A stretch of DNA of 29,983 nucleotides, taken from IMG/VR virus record IMGVR_UViG_3300032299_001134, positions 1 through 29,983 of that record. The stretch is one strand, 5' to 3'. Origin of the DNA: a virus. Under the pieces are notes generated by a model that was not told where the DNA came from, searched no databases, and saw only the letters and a list, made by a program, of their open reading frames with translations. Made by a program: the position numbers and the translations under genes. Of the stretch, positions 6,654 to 13,517 are shown piece by piece. Each line of letters starts with the position of its first letter. Within the stretch, counting starts at the first letter, position 1.

Positions 6654-7306
6654 CGGAGAGTGAAAAAAATATTTATAATAATTATTTAATCGCTAGTAGA
6701 TCCGTAAAAAATAAACCATTTAAGTTACGTCAGGATTTTAATTCCTTAGACAGTCAAACCTATATTATACTAAAAAAGTTAAATTTATTTTTTACTAAAA
6801 ACGCCAATATAAAGCAGATTGACTTTTTTACTGCTCCTTACAATTATTACGGTGTAGATAATTATTTTGACTTACAGTACTTTCTTACTACTAGAGCCAT
6901 AAAGTGCTTTTCACTCTATCAAAAGAAAAAACAAACTCAAGATCCTGATAGTGACGATATCATCTCTAGTTGTAAAGAGTGTTGCTCTTTTATATATAAA
7001 TTTTGCAAGGAAAATAATATAACCCTACAAGACTATAAGAGTTTACAAAATGGTACAACGCCAATTATTATTCAACATTTGAGAGAGCATAAAATTAATT
7101 TTTACATTTTACACGGGCTGCAATGCGATAAAACTATAAAGCAAATTGAGCCTGATTTACTAGATTTCTTTGTCTCTAATTTTCAAAACCTGTTAAATGA
7201 GACAAGAGTAAACTTTCAAAGATCTGTTAGATTAAAGATAGTCATTAGAGAAGCTTTATCTATAATTGAAAAACAGCTCTTGAAAAATAAAATAACAACC
7301 ATATAA
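6644..7306 (+). CDS. 59: gp59-like helicase loader
   Basis: 220 residues (T4 gp59 has 217) and directly upstream of gp32, as in T4. gp59 loads gp41 helicase on gp32-coated forked DNA. The sequence is divergent but has matching patterns. NYLIASRSVKN sits where T4 has the YNWCMRV region. A helical block ending NYYGVDNYFDLQYFLTT resembles T4 LVANQDAWIGDISDADALVF. PIIIQHLREHKINFYILHGL matches T4 YIFKLLQSNIISFETFILLDSF. The C-terminal VNFQRSVRLKIVIREAL region is helical and basic. Assignment rests on position, length and weak similarity; a profile search would settle it. Confidence 0.55.
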   Translation: MSLTESEKNIYNNYLIASRSVKNKPFKLRQDFNSLDSQTYIILKKLNLFFTKNANIKQIDFFTAPYNYYGVDNYFDLQYFLTTRAIKCFSLYQKKKQTQDPDSDDIISSCKECCSFIYKFCKENNITLQDYKSLQNGTTPIIIQHLREHKINFYILHGLQCDKTIKQIEPDLLDFFVSNFQNLLNETRVNFQRSVRLKIVIREALSIIEKQLLKNKITTI

Positions 7307-7334
7307 TTATAACATATAACAAAACAATAAAATT

Positions 7335-8171
7335 ATGAGCGCATTCAATACATCAATGTTTCAATCAATTAAGGACGCACTAGCCAAAAATGATACCGAG
7401 AGTAGTACGGCAACATATACCGAAATCTTAAAAACAACACCCGGTAATACATATACAGTTAGATTGCTGCCGTTTGCGAAGGATCCTAAAAATACTTTTT
7501 TCCATTATTTCAATCATGGATGGGTTTCGTTCGCTACCGGTCAATATGTTCAATCTCTCTCTCCTATGACCTTCGGTGAAAGAGATCCTATTGCAGAAGA
7601 AAGATTTAAAATTCTTCGTACTGGGTCAGAAGATGAGAAAGAGAAGGTTAAGGCAATTAAGAGGTTAGAAAAATATCTCGTTAATGTTTACGTGATCGAT
7701 GATCCTACTAACCCTGATAACAACGGTAAAGTTAAAATGCTTCGCTATGGTAAACAGGTTCATAAAATTATTATGGAGGCTATCGAGGGTGAAGATGCAG
7801 AAGAGTTTGGTCCTCGCATCTTCGACCTCGGTACTAACGGCGTTAATTTTAAAATTAAATGCGAAAATCAGGGCGAGTATCCCACTTATGTTTCATCACG
7901 CTTTACTTCTGCTGGTAAGCTAAACCTTAACGACGATGAACAAAAGAAAATTTACGATAGTGTCTTTGACCTTGCTAAAGTGTATACTCTTAAGTCGTAT
8001 GATGAATTAAAGCAAATGCTTGACGAGCACTTCTACGTAAAAGATACTCAAACTGAAGCTGAGACAAAGCACCATTCTGTAGATGAAGCTCCTATTCCCA
8101 CTTTTACGAAATCCGTACAGGTAGAAAACTCCATTGATGATGACATTGACGAACTTCTTAAGGACCTATGA
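7335..8171 (+). CDS. 32: gp32-like single-stranded DNA-binding protein, zinc-free
   Basis: 278 residues. gp32 coats ssDNA cooperatively and coordinates replication, recombination and repair in T4. The OB-fold core is clear: NTYTVRLLPFAKDP, FFHYFNHGWVSF, LVNVYVIDDPTNPDNNGKVKMLRYGKQVHKII (T4 has [29 protein letters not shown]) and EFGPRIFDLGTNGVNFKIK. The acidic tail ends DDDIDELLKDL, nearly the T4 ending DLDDLLNDL, which contacts partner proteins. The basic N-terminus that gives cooperativity in T4 is replaced by MSAFNTSMFQSIKDAL. The T4 zinc ligands (His-x12-Cys-x9-Cys-x2-Cys) are absent: the region reads SPMTFGERDP and holds no Cys. The stop overlaps the next start (ATGA). Confidence 0.93.
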   Translation: MSAFNTSMFQSIKDALAKNDTESSTATYTEILKTTPGNTYTVRLLPFAKDPKNTFFHYFNHGWVSFATGQYVQSLSPMTFGERDPIAEERFKILRTGSEDEKEKVKAIKRLEKYLVNVYVIDDPTNPDNNGKVKMLRYGKQVHKIIMEAIEGEDAEEFGPRIFDLGTNGVNFKIKCENQGEYPTYVSSRFTSAGKLNLNDDEQKKIYDSVFDLAKVYTLKSYDELKQMLDEHFYVKDTQTEAETKHHSVDEAPIPTFTKSVQVENSIDDDIDELLKDL

Positions 8172-8614
8172 ATATAACTCCTGATGAACAACGCGCGTTA
8201 GTACAGTTCTTCGGAACTGTACACGCGCAAGCTAAGCAAACTGATCAAATGATTGTAGGCAACTCACAGTTTGTTAAGCCTGTAAGCCCTACTATTCAAC
8301 ATCAACTCGAGCAGGCTTTACGTATTCCAGTTCAAGCCGATCAACAATTTCAACACCAGCAACAATATATAGAGCAACCTCCGATTGAGGTAGTACAGCC
8401 TACACACGCTATGCAAGAACCGCAAGACTTGCATAGCTCGTCAGTCGTAGCTCCTACCTATGAAGAAGTAAGACCTCACCCAGTTAGCATTTCAACTAAT
8501 GATAATGTAATTGAGGTATTAAAAGAAATTAACTTGAATTTAGCTCGAATAGGAGATATACTAGAAAAACAAAATGGTAAACCAAAGAGAACTAAAGCTT
8601 CAAAATCGGATTGA
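8168..8614 (+). CDS. hypothetical Gln/Pro-rich protein downstream of gp32
   Basis: 148 residues, not recognised. A short helical N-terminus (MNITPDEQRALVQFFGTVHAQ) is followed by a disordered Gln/Pro/His-rich centre (about residues 45-110) and a C-terminal helix VIEVLKEINLNLARIGDILEK with a coiled-coil pattern, then a basic tail. The ATG overlaps the gp32 stop by four bases. AAGGA lies five bases upstream, one of the few good ribosome binding sites in the window. A strong RNA hairpin with a UUCG loop sits early in the gene. The tail overlaps the clamp gene by 41 bases. A linker or oligomerisation partner for the replisome is possible but unproven. Confidence 0.7.
   Translation: MNITPDEQRALVQFFGTVHAQAKQTDQMIVGNSQFVKPVSPTIQHQLEQALRIPVQADQQFQHQQQYIEQPPIEVVQPTHAMQEPQDLHSSSVVAPTYEEVRPHPVSISTNDNVIEVLKEINLNLARIGDILEKQNGKPKRTKASKSD
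8193..8228 (+). ncRNA. mRNA hairpin with C(UUCG)G tetraloop just after gp32
   Basis: Arms GTACAGTTC (8201-8209) and GAACTGTAC (8214-8222) close a TTCG loop. After a two-base bulge (8199-8200) the stem continues with GCGCGT/ACGCGC (8193-8198 with 8223-8228), 15 base pairs in all. The C(UUCG)G loop is known for exceptional stability and was first noted in T4 mRNAs. There is no T-run, so it is more likely an mRNA stability or processing element than a terminator. Confidence 0.6.
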
Positions 8615-9308
8615 CTGCATCAAGTACCTAGAGGCGATCTCGAAAATAAACGAGTCGACTATATTAAACGCAAATCAAGATCTTGGTTTAATATCCTCGT
8701 TAGTATCTTCAGCAGATAATACTCTTATACTATATAGTGAACTTTCTAATATTGAAGTAAACTATAATGGTAGTATTAATATTCCTGATATTAAGAAACT
8801 AATCAGAGTAGTTGATTCGATTGATACAAAAGATGTCAACTTACTAATTAATTCAAATAATATTGAATATAAAGGCAAATCCTTAAAGTTTAAATATCAT
8901 CTTTATGAAGATGGGTTCCTAACTAAGCCATCAATTAATATTGACAAGATTAAAAACTTTAACTATAACGTTAAATTTACTCTTAAAAAAGATACAATTA
9001 ACTCAATTATTAAAGGTAGTACCTTTGCTTCAGAGACTAATAAACTGTATTTATATACAGAAGATGGTAGATTGAAGGGTGAACTGACAGATAGAGCAAG
9101 ACATAATACTGATGTATTTGCTATTGATCTAGGTGAAGTAGATTTTGAGTTATCTCCCTTACCTTTAAACTTTGATAACATTAAATTATTATCGTTTATA
9201 AGTGACGATATAAATTTCGGTATTAATACGGAATATGGTGTAACTGTTATTGATATCTTAAATAATACTATTAAATTAAAATATATTATAACCTCTCTTA
9301 CACAATGA
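8574..9308 (+). CDS. 45: gp45-like sliding clamp
   Basis: 244 residues (T4 gp45 has 228). The clamp is a trimeric ring that tethers polymerase to DNA and, in T4, also activates late transcription. The sequence shows two similar halves as expected. In the first, LEAISKINESTILNANQ matches T4 LLKNFATINSGIMLKSGQ, followed by NIPDIKKLIRVVDSI. The second begins VKFTLKKDTINSIIKGSTFASETNKLYLYTEDGRLKGEL, parallel to T4 EIKAEDLQQLLRVSRGLQIDTIAITVKEGKIVING. The end, INFGINTEYGVTVIDIL, corresponds to the last strands. The start at 8574 overlaps the previous gene by 41 bases; no better in-frame start was seen. The clamp loader genes 44 and 62, next to 45 in T4, are not in the window. Confidence 0.75.
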   Translation: MVNQRELKLQNRIDCIKYLEAISKINESTILNANQDLGLISSLVSSADNTLILYSELSNIEVNYNGSINIPDIKKLIRVVDSIDTKDVNLLINSNNIEYKGKSLKFKYHLYEDGFLTKPSINIDKIKNFNYNVKFTLKKDTINSIIKGSTFASETNKLYLYTEDGRLKGELTDRARHNTDVFAIDLGEVDFELSPLPLNFDNIKLLSFISDDINFGINTEYGVTVIDILNNTIKLKYIITSLTQ

Positions 9309-9643
9309 ATATTAACAAAAATAAAATTACTACACTTTCATATTTTGTAAAACGTCTTAAGGATAGTGGATTTAATGTATGGAAGATCTGTAATAATTAC
9401 GCTCAATCCGATCCACGTAAATGGACAGTAATGATTGATCCTGGCAACTCCTCGGTTTTTGTTACTTGTTATGAAAATAGAGATTTTAAAAGTGAGAAAA
9501 TGTTTGAATTCAATGATGGTGGTAGATTGTTTCCTAAAAACTTCTCTCTTAAGACTACCTCTATTGAGGTAGTAGTTACAACACTTATTGAGAGAGGTAT
9601 TTCGCAAATCGACGGTGGTACTAAATATAATTATGAGCTCTGA
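9305..9643 (+). CDS. conserved-looking hypothetical protein
   Basis: 112 residues, function not recognised. It starts in a four-base ATGA overlap with the clamp gene. Sequence is compact and mixed alpha/beta: SYFVKRLKDSGFNVWKICNNYAQSDPRKWTVMIDPGNSSVFVTCYENR, then FEFNDGGRLFPKNFSLKTTSIEVVVTTLIERGI. The pattern suggests one small globular domain without catalytic residues I can name, no signal peptide and no membrane segment. Its fixed place between clamp and nuclease genes suggests a replication-linked role. Confidence 0.7.
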   Translation: MNINKNKITTLSYFVKRLKDSGFNVWKICNNYAQSDPRKWTVMIDPGNSSVFVTCYENRDFKSEKMFEFNDGGRLFPKNFSLKTTSIEVVVTTLIERGISQIDGGTKYNYEL

Positions 9644-9920
9644 TGATAATATGTTCTCAGAAGAGGATATAAAAGAACTCATTAAAGATGCCTTAAAGAA
9701 TAATTACGAAGGTAAGAAAAAATATAATAAAAAAATACAGCTTGAGAATGCTATAGCATCTACCCTCAAGGAATTTTTAGCAAATTTTATAGTTATTGGA
9801 TATGATCTTAACGGTAAGCCTGTTATTTTAAAACACGCTAAAACACCAATGGAGAAAGATGCTCTTTCCTCGCTTGCAATAAAATATATATCGTATTTAA
9901 TGTACGAAAATGGCCAGTAA
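9633..9920 (+). CDS. hypothetical protein in replication operon
   Basis: 95 residues if started at ATG 9633, which overlaps the previous stop by 11 bases; a farther upstream start (9588) would give 110 residues but overlaps more. A second Met at 9651 is also possible. The N-terminus is acidic (SSDDNMFSEEDIKELIKDAL), the middle basic (KKKYNKKIQLENAIASTLKEF), then a beta-like VIGYDLNGKPVILKHAKTPMEKDAL and a C-terminal helix. Not recognised; probably a small helical replication-module protein. Confidence 0.65.
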   Translation: MSSDDNMFSEEDIKELIKDALKNNYEGKKKYNKKIQLENAIASTLKEFLANFIVIGYDLNGKPVILKHAKTPMEKDALSSLAIKYISYLMYENGQ

Positions 9921-10233
9921 AAAAATAACACCAGGAGACATTTATGCAGTTCATACTGGCACATATGCTGGTGAAATGCTAATATATATTAAGAGTGAAA
10001 CAGTAGATCATTGCTTTCTGTCTGTACCAAATATGGTTAATAGGATTATACCTAAAATTATATTTGATCATGGAAGGAACAATAATATACTTAGATATGT
10101 AGAGAGAGTTCCTGTGTATGTTCTCAAGACATCAACCGCGCAATATGTAAAAAATGAAAAAACTAATAATAGACGGGAACAATCTTGTGCATCGAACGTA
10201 TTGGACAGCCAAAACCCAATCTCAACGAACTAG
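9910..10233 (+). CDS. small beta-rich hypothetical protein, long overlap with nuclease gene
   Basis: 107 residues, not recognised. The first 80 residues look like a small SH3-like beta barrel: ITPGDIYAVHTGTYAGEMLIYI, HCFLSVPNMVNRIIPKIIFDHGRNN, LRYVERVPVYVLKT. The last 27 residues (from KNEKTNN) are encoded where the next gene has already begun in another frame, an 80-base overlap, and are low in conserved-looking pattern. The overlap could be genuine, or the original stop may have been lost. Start ATG 9910 overlaps the preceding gene by 11 bases. Confidence 0.65.
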   Translation: MASKKITPGDIYAVHTGTYAGEMLIYIKSETVDHCFLSVPNMVNRIIPKIIFDHGRNNNILRYVERVPVYVLKTSTAQYVKNEKTNNRREQSCASNVLDSQNPISTN

Positions 10234-11026
10234 CACCGATACACAAGAACAAATAAATAATTTTCATATTTATTTTACTCTTAACGCAGTTTTTTCATAC
10301 GTTACAAAATTTAATCCAGATAAAACTATCTTCGTTTGGGACGAGAAGCCCGATTATCAAATAAACGAAAGAAAAGCTGAGTTTGCAAACTATAAGGGTA
10401 ATAGATCTGGAGACTCAGCTCCACATCAAAATAATGAAGCTATTAAGCTAATACTCCGTCACCTTGGCATACCATCTATTTTTCCTAGAGAGCTTGAAGC
10501 AGATGACGTTATCTCCTATATCTGTAATAAGTTCGTAGGTCAGAAAGTAATTATATCTGTCGATAAGGACTTTCTTCAGCTCGTACAGAACGATACAACT
10601 CTCTATGACCCTATACGTAAGAAAGAATTTACAATAGTTAACTTTGAAGAGGAGACTGGCTGGTCAAATGTAGGTGACTGGATGACAGCTAAGTGTTGCA
10701 TGGGTGATAAATCCGATAACGTCCCAGGAATCGAAAAATTCGGAAAGTCAAAAACGCAAAAGTGGATAGATGGTGAGATTTTTCTTAACGAAGATCAAAT
10801 GGCTATTTACGATAGGAATTTTAAGTTATTCAACTTAAGTAAAGTAATGACCATGTATGAAGAGTGTAAGTATTATCAAGAGCAGCTCGACGCGCCTATA
10901 CAAGCAAATTGGACAGCTTTTATTGAAGAGTGTACAGCTCGTAATTTTAACTCTATTCTTAAGAAAAAAGAATCCTGGTATTCGTTGTTTTTTCTTAAGA
11001 ACAAACTACAATCTCTATTTACATGA
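10154..11026 (+). CDS. rnh: T4 RNase H-type 5'-3' exonuclease (FEN/PIN family)
   Basis: 290 residues (T4 RNase H has 305). The enzyme removes RNA primers and adjacent DNA from lagging-strand fragments. Metal-binding acidic residues of the FEN family are visible: D7 in MKKLIIDGNN, E115/D117/D118 in LEADDVI, D137 and D139 in SVDKDF, and D185/D188 in GDKSDNVPGI, followed by the helix-hairpin-helix region FGKSKTQKWI. YKGNR near residue 80 fits the arch region. The stop overlaps the primase start by ATGA. The gene lies downstream of SSB and clamp, matching a lagging-strand maturation role. Confident. Confidence 0.9.
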   Translation: MKKLIIDGNNLVHRTYWTAKTQSQRTSTDTQEQINNFHIYFTLNAVFSYVTKFNPDKTIFVWDEKPDYQINERKAEFANYKGNRSGDSAPHQNNEAIKLILRHLGIPSIFPRELEADDVISYICNKFVGQKVIISVDKDFLQLVQNDTTLYDPIRKKEFTIVNFEEETGWSNVGDWMTAKCCMGDKSDNVPGIEKFGKSKTQKWIDGEIFLNEDQMAIYDRNFKLFNLSKVMTMYEECKYYQEQLDAPIQANWTAFIEECTARNFNSILKKKESWYSLFFLKNKLQSLFT

Positions 11027-12066
11027 TTAATATTCCTGAAGAATATACAGTAAGTAAGTTTTTTCAGTACATATACCAGCCTAGATTTAATAAATTTAAT
11101 AGTACGTACCAGGGAGGGTGTTGTATTTGTAGAGAGGGAGGATCTTTAGGTAGAAAGCGTAGATGTTATTACATTCCAAAGAATGATAATATATTTTGTC
11201 ATAACTGCGGATGGTCTAGTAAGCCTATAAAGTGGATTAAGGAGGTAACAGGTAAAACAGATGTTGAGATTATTGAAGAGATTAAACAATATGTAAATGA
11301 TCAAGATGTTATAGAAGTATCGGAGCAAGAGGTAGTTAAGATCAAAACAGAAACTCTACCCAAAGATTCAATAAATTTATACGACGATGCGCAAATAAAT
11401 TTTTATAAAAATAACTCTATAGTTCAAGCTTGCTTAAAATTAATAAAAGATAGAAGACTTGATACAGCTGTTAATAAACCAGATTCTCTTTATGTATCTT
11501 TAACAGATAGAGTACATAAAAACAGACTAGTAATACCTTTTATCAATGAGAATAAAGATATTGAGTTCTATCAGTCTAGAACTGTCGTGCCTAATGATAA
11601 TAAAATGAAACCTAAGTACATATCTAGAATAGGTGCAGAAAAGACATTGTTTAATATAGACAGATTAGACGACTCTTTTAAGAGTATTTTTATCTTTGAA
11701 GGTCCCCTTAATGCATTTTTCACTAAAAATAGTGTAGCTGTAGCTGGTATTACAGACAAAGGTAGTGCTACCTTTACAAAGAGACAGCAACATCAAGTTG
11801 ATACTGTTCTGAGGTGGTATGAAAAGATATGGGTGTTAGATAGTCAGTGGATAGACGATGCATCGCTAAGCAAGTCTGAGATCTTATTACAAAACGGTGA
11901 GAAGGTGTTTATATGGCCGGAAAAATTCGGTAGGCGCTTTAAAGACTTTAACGATATTTGTATAGCGTGTAAAATAGACGAGATAGCACATGAATTTATA
12001 CAAAAAAATTCCTTTGATGGACTCAAAGGAATTTTTACACTAGCTAATATTAAAAAAAATCGTTAG
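11023..12066 (+). CDS. 61: gp61-like DNA primase (zinc ribbon plus TOPRIM)
   Basis: 347 residues (T4 gp61 has 342). gp61 makes RNA primers on the lagging strand in complex with gp41 helicase. The N-terminal zinc ribbon has C33/C36 and C59/C62 (ICRE ... FCHNCGW). The TOPRIM core shows IFIFEGPLNAFF (E226), GITDKGSATF, WVLDSQWIDD (D273) and a final RRFKDFNDIC acidic motif. The gene closes the replication operon. Its last codons form a hairpin with A- and T-tracts, probably a terminator, and its stop overlaps the convergent minus-strand gene by four bases. No Shine-Dalgarno sequence is seen at the ATGA junction with the nuclease gene. Confidence 0.87.
   Translation: MINIPEEYTVSKFFQYIYQPRFNKFNSTYQGGCCICREGGSLGRKRRCYYIPKNDNIFCHNCGWSSKPIKWIKEVTGKTDVEIIEEIKQYVNDQDVIEVSEQEVVKIKTETLPKDSINLYDDAQINFYKNNSIVQACLKLIKDRRLDTAVNKPDSLYVSLTDRVHKNRLVIPFINENKDIEFYQSRTVVPNDNKMKPKYISRIGAEKTLFNIDRLDDSFKSIFIFEGPLNAFFTKNSVAVAGITDKGSATFTKRQQHQVDTVLRWYEKIWVLDSQWIDDASLSKSEILLQNGEKVFIWPEKFGRRFKDFNDICIACKIDEIAHEFIQKNSFDGLKGIFTLANIKKNR
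12004..12036 (+). terminator. intrinsic bidirectional terminator inside the primase 3' end
   Basis: Arms AAAAATTCCTTTGA (12004-12017) and its exact complement (12023-12036) flank a five-base loop. A-tract before and T-tract after the core fit a rho-independent terminator in either direction, between convergent operons. It lies within codons for NSFDGLKGIF. Confidence 0.65.
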
Positions 12067-12488
12067 ACGTATTTTAGTGATGAGTTATTTGATTGAGCTA
12101 AGAATCCTTTAAACGATTCAGCTAAAGCAGCTAGTTCTGTTGCAACTCTTGCAATTTTTCTTTGCTCTGATTGTCTCATTTTATCAAGAAGAGTGTCTGC
12201 CTCAGCATTAGCTAATGCTGTTTGAATTGAGTTTTCTGTTCCATTGAGATTTTCTAGAAACTCCTCCATATTTACAACCCACTCACGAACTTGAGATACC
12301 ATAGCAGCTTCTCTCTCTGAAAGTGCTCTAGATACTGCAGAATTAGGATCATTAATATCAGTTGCAGTATTTACTTCTGTATCAAAGTCTTGAGGGTCTG
12401 TACCTTTATCAAGAGTGCTTAGCATGGCTGCTCTATCTTCATCCTGTTCTTTTAAAACTTTAAAGAATCTATTTTCAAACTTACTCAT
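12063..12488 (-). CDS. putative head core/internal virion protein
   Basis: 141 residues, no family recognised. The N-terminus MSKFENRFFKVLKEQDED resembles that of the late gene at 1283-2803 (MSSF...LTSLNEAK): a short amphipathic helix ending in L-x-E (LKE at 12-14), the T4 prohead protease type of site. The rest is acidic then helical: AVSRALSEREAAMVSQVREWVVNMEEFLENL and SEQRKIARVATELAALAESFKGFL, likely coiled coil. A late-type AATAAATA lies five bases before the ATG. Scaffold, internal protein or small structural protein are all possible; head association is inferred from the N-terminus. Confidence 0.6.
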   Translation of the reverse strand: MSKFENRFFKVLKEQDEDRAAMLSTLDKGTDPQDFDTEVNTATDINDPNSAVSRALSEREAAMVSQVREWVVNMEEFLENLNGTENSIQTALANAEADTLLDKMRQSEQRKIARVATELAALAESFKGFLAQSNNSSLKYV

Positions 12489-12493
12489 ACATT

Positions 12494-12515
12494 TATTTAT
12501 TCAAATGCATAAATA
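12494..12515. promoter_or_regulatory. divergent pair of late-type promoter boxes
   Basis: In the 33-base gap between start codons, AATAAATA reads on the minus strand (12494-12501, five bases before the ATG at 12488). CATAAATA reads on the plus strand (12508-12515, six bases before the ATG at 12522). Each differs from TATAAATA only at the first base. Neither gene has a Shine-Dalgarno sequence. Confidence 0.55.
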
Positions 12516-12521
12516 TTTACA

Positions 12522-12851
12522 ATGAATAATGAAACTAATCCATACGCAACATATGCTTCGAACGCGCAACCTACATTACATATGGATGTATCTGATCAAT
12601 TAAAAGTACATCAAAAAGATGAATTAGCACAAAACGCCCCTAAAGTTCTTCCTTTTACCAGTGAAACATTAACTGAATACTTAAGTCAGATATATATGAC
12701 ATTATTACAAGTAAAAAAATGCATAAATTTAACTGAAAAAGAACCAAAAAGAGATAAACAAGCTATTAAGGATTCATTAAAAATTATAGATGAAATTGGA
12801 CAGAAAATAACAATAGATCTGCCAAATACTATTGAAAAATTACATTTATAA
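12522..12851 (+). CDS. hypothetical late protein
   Basis: 109 residues, not recognised. The first 45 residues are polar and probably disordered (NPYATYASNAQPTLHMDVSDQ); the rest forms helices (LTEYLSQIYMTLLQVKKCINL and KQAIKDSLKIIDEIGQKI). No catalytic motif or membrane segment. A late-type CATAAATA box lies six bases before the ATG, so the protein is probably made late and could be a minor virion or assembly factor. It heads a three-gene plus-strand group ending at 13517. Confidence 0.65.
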   Translation: MNNETNPYATYASNAQPTLHMDVSDQLKVHQKDELAQNAPKVLPFTSETLTEYLSQIYMTLLQVKKCINLTEKEPKRDKQAIKDSLKIIDEIGQKITIDLPNTIEKLHL

Positions 12852-12864
12852 GCTACAATAACGT

Positions 12865-13278
12865 ATGTTTAAGTTAGTAGCAGTATCGCTTTCAGTTACG
12901 CTTCTTGTTAGTTTTGGTATAGGGTTTGTACTAGCTGATGTTATAGGGTTCTGGCAGGGAGTCGTAAGTGCTATTATCGCTCAATTTCTAGGTTCATATC
13001 TTCTTGGATTAAAGAACAAAAAAACAAATATTGACGATCCGGATCTCAGCGAAGAGATTATCAATCTTCAAACAATACCAATTTCCTGCCCTTGCGGTAA
13101 AAACGTATTCTCTGCCCCAGTGTTTTATAATACAGAAAACGCTTTTTTATGCGAAAAGTGTGGCAGTAGATTTAAAGTTGAATTAAATTATGATACAGTT
13201 TTATTAACAGAACCAGTTAATATCGAGAATGTTTTCAATCAATTAAAAGAAAGGGAACTTTCGGATAATAAGGTATGA
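12865..13278 (+). CDS. small membrane protein with cytoplasmic-type zinc ribbon
   Basis: 137 residues, not recognised as a family. Two hydrophobic segments, about residues 4-26 and 30-49, form a helical hairpin with Gly-rich faces. The soluble part follows, with C75-x-C77 (SCPCGKNVFSAP) and C96-x2-C99 (LCEKCGSRF), a zinc-ribbon arrangement around a beta hairpin. Gly/Ala packing in the membrane part is reminiscent of small pore or anchor proteins, and a holin-like role cannot be excluded, but the zinc ribbon is atypical for holins. The stop overlaps the next gene by ATGA with AAGG before it. Confidence 0.7.
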   Translation: MFKLVAVSLSVTLLVSFGIGFVLADVIGFWQGVVSAIIAQFLGSYLLGLKNKKTNIDDPDLSEEIINLQTIPISCPCGKNVFSAPVFYNTENAFLCEKCGSRFKVELNYDTVLLTEPVNIENVFNQLKERELSDNKV

Positions 13279-13517
13279 GAAAATTCAAATTCGAATTAAA
13301 AAATGGTAGTGTAAAAGAAATGGATATTGATGAGCTTTCGAGATGGGCGTGTCTCCTAGAAGGTATTGATCAGGTAGCTAAAAAGTACGAAGAGCTGGGT
13401 GAGAGTATGGATAGCGAGGAGTGGATTAAGCCTCTTGCTTTCCAAAAATATATTGAAGAGAGATTTCACTCTATGAAGCATGACCTTACAGTAGAGGCTA
13501 TTATGGGTAGAATCTAA
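13275..13517 (+). CDS. small acidic hypothetical protein
   Basis: 80 residues, unrecognised. Pattern: a beta hairpin start (KFKFELKNGSVKEMDIDELSRWACLLEGI) followed by helices rich in Glu and Lys (VAKKYEELGESMDSEEWIKPLAFQKYIEERFHSM). It is translationally coupled to the membrane/zinc-ribbon gene (ATGA, with AAGG five bases upstream) and converges with the fibre gene, sharing four bases at the stops. It may partner the membrane protein, but nothing shows this directly. Confidence 0.65.
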   Translation: MRKFKFELKNGSVKEMDIDELSRWACLLEGIDQVAKKYEELGESMDSEEWIKPLAFQKYIEERFHSMKHDLTVEAIMGRI

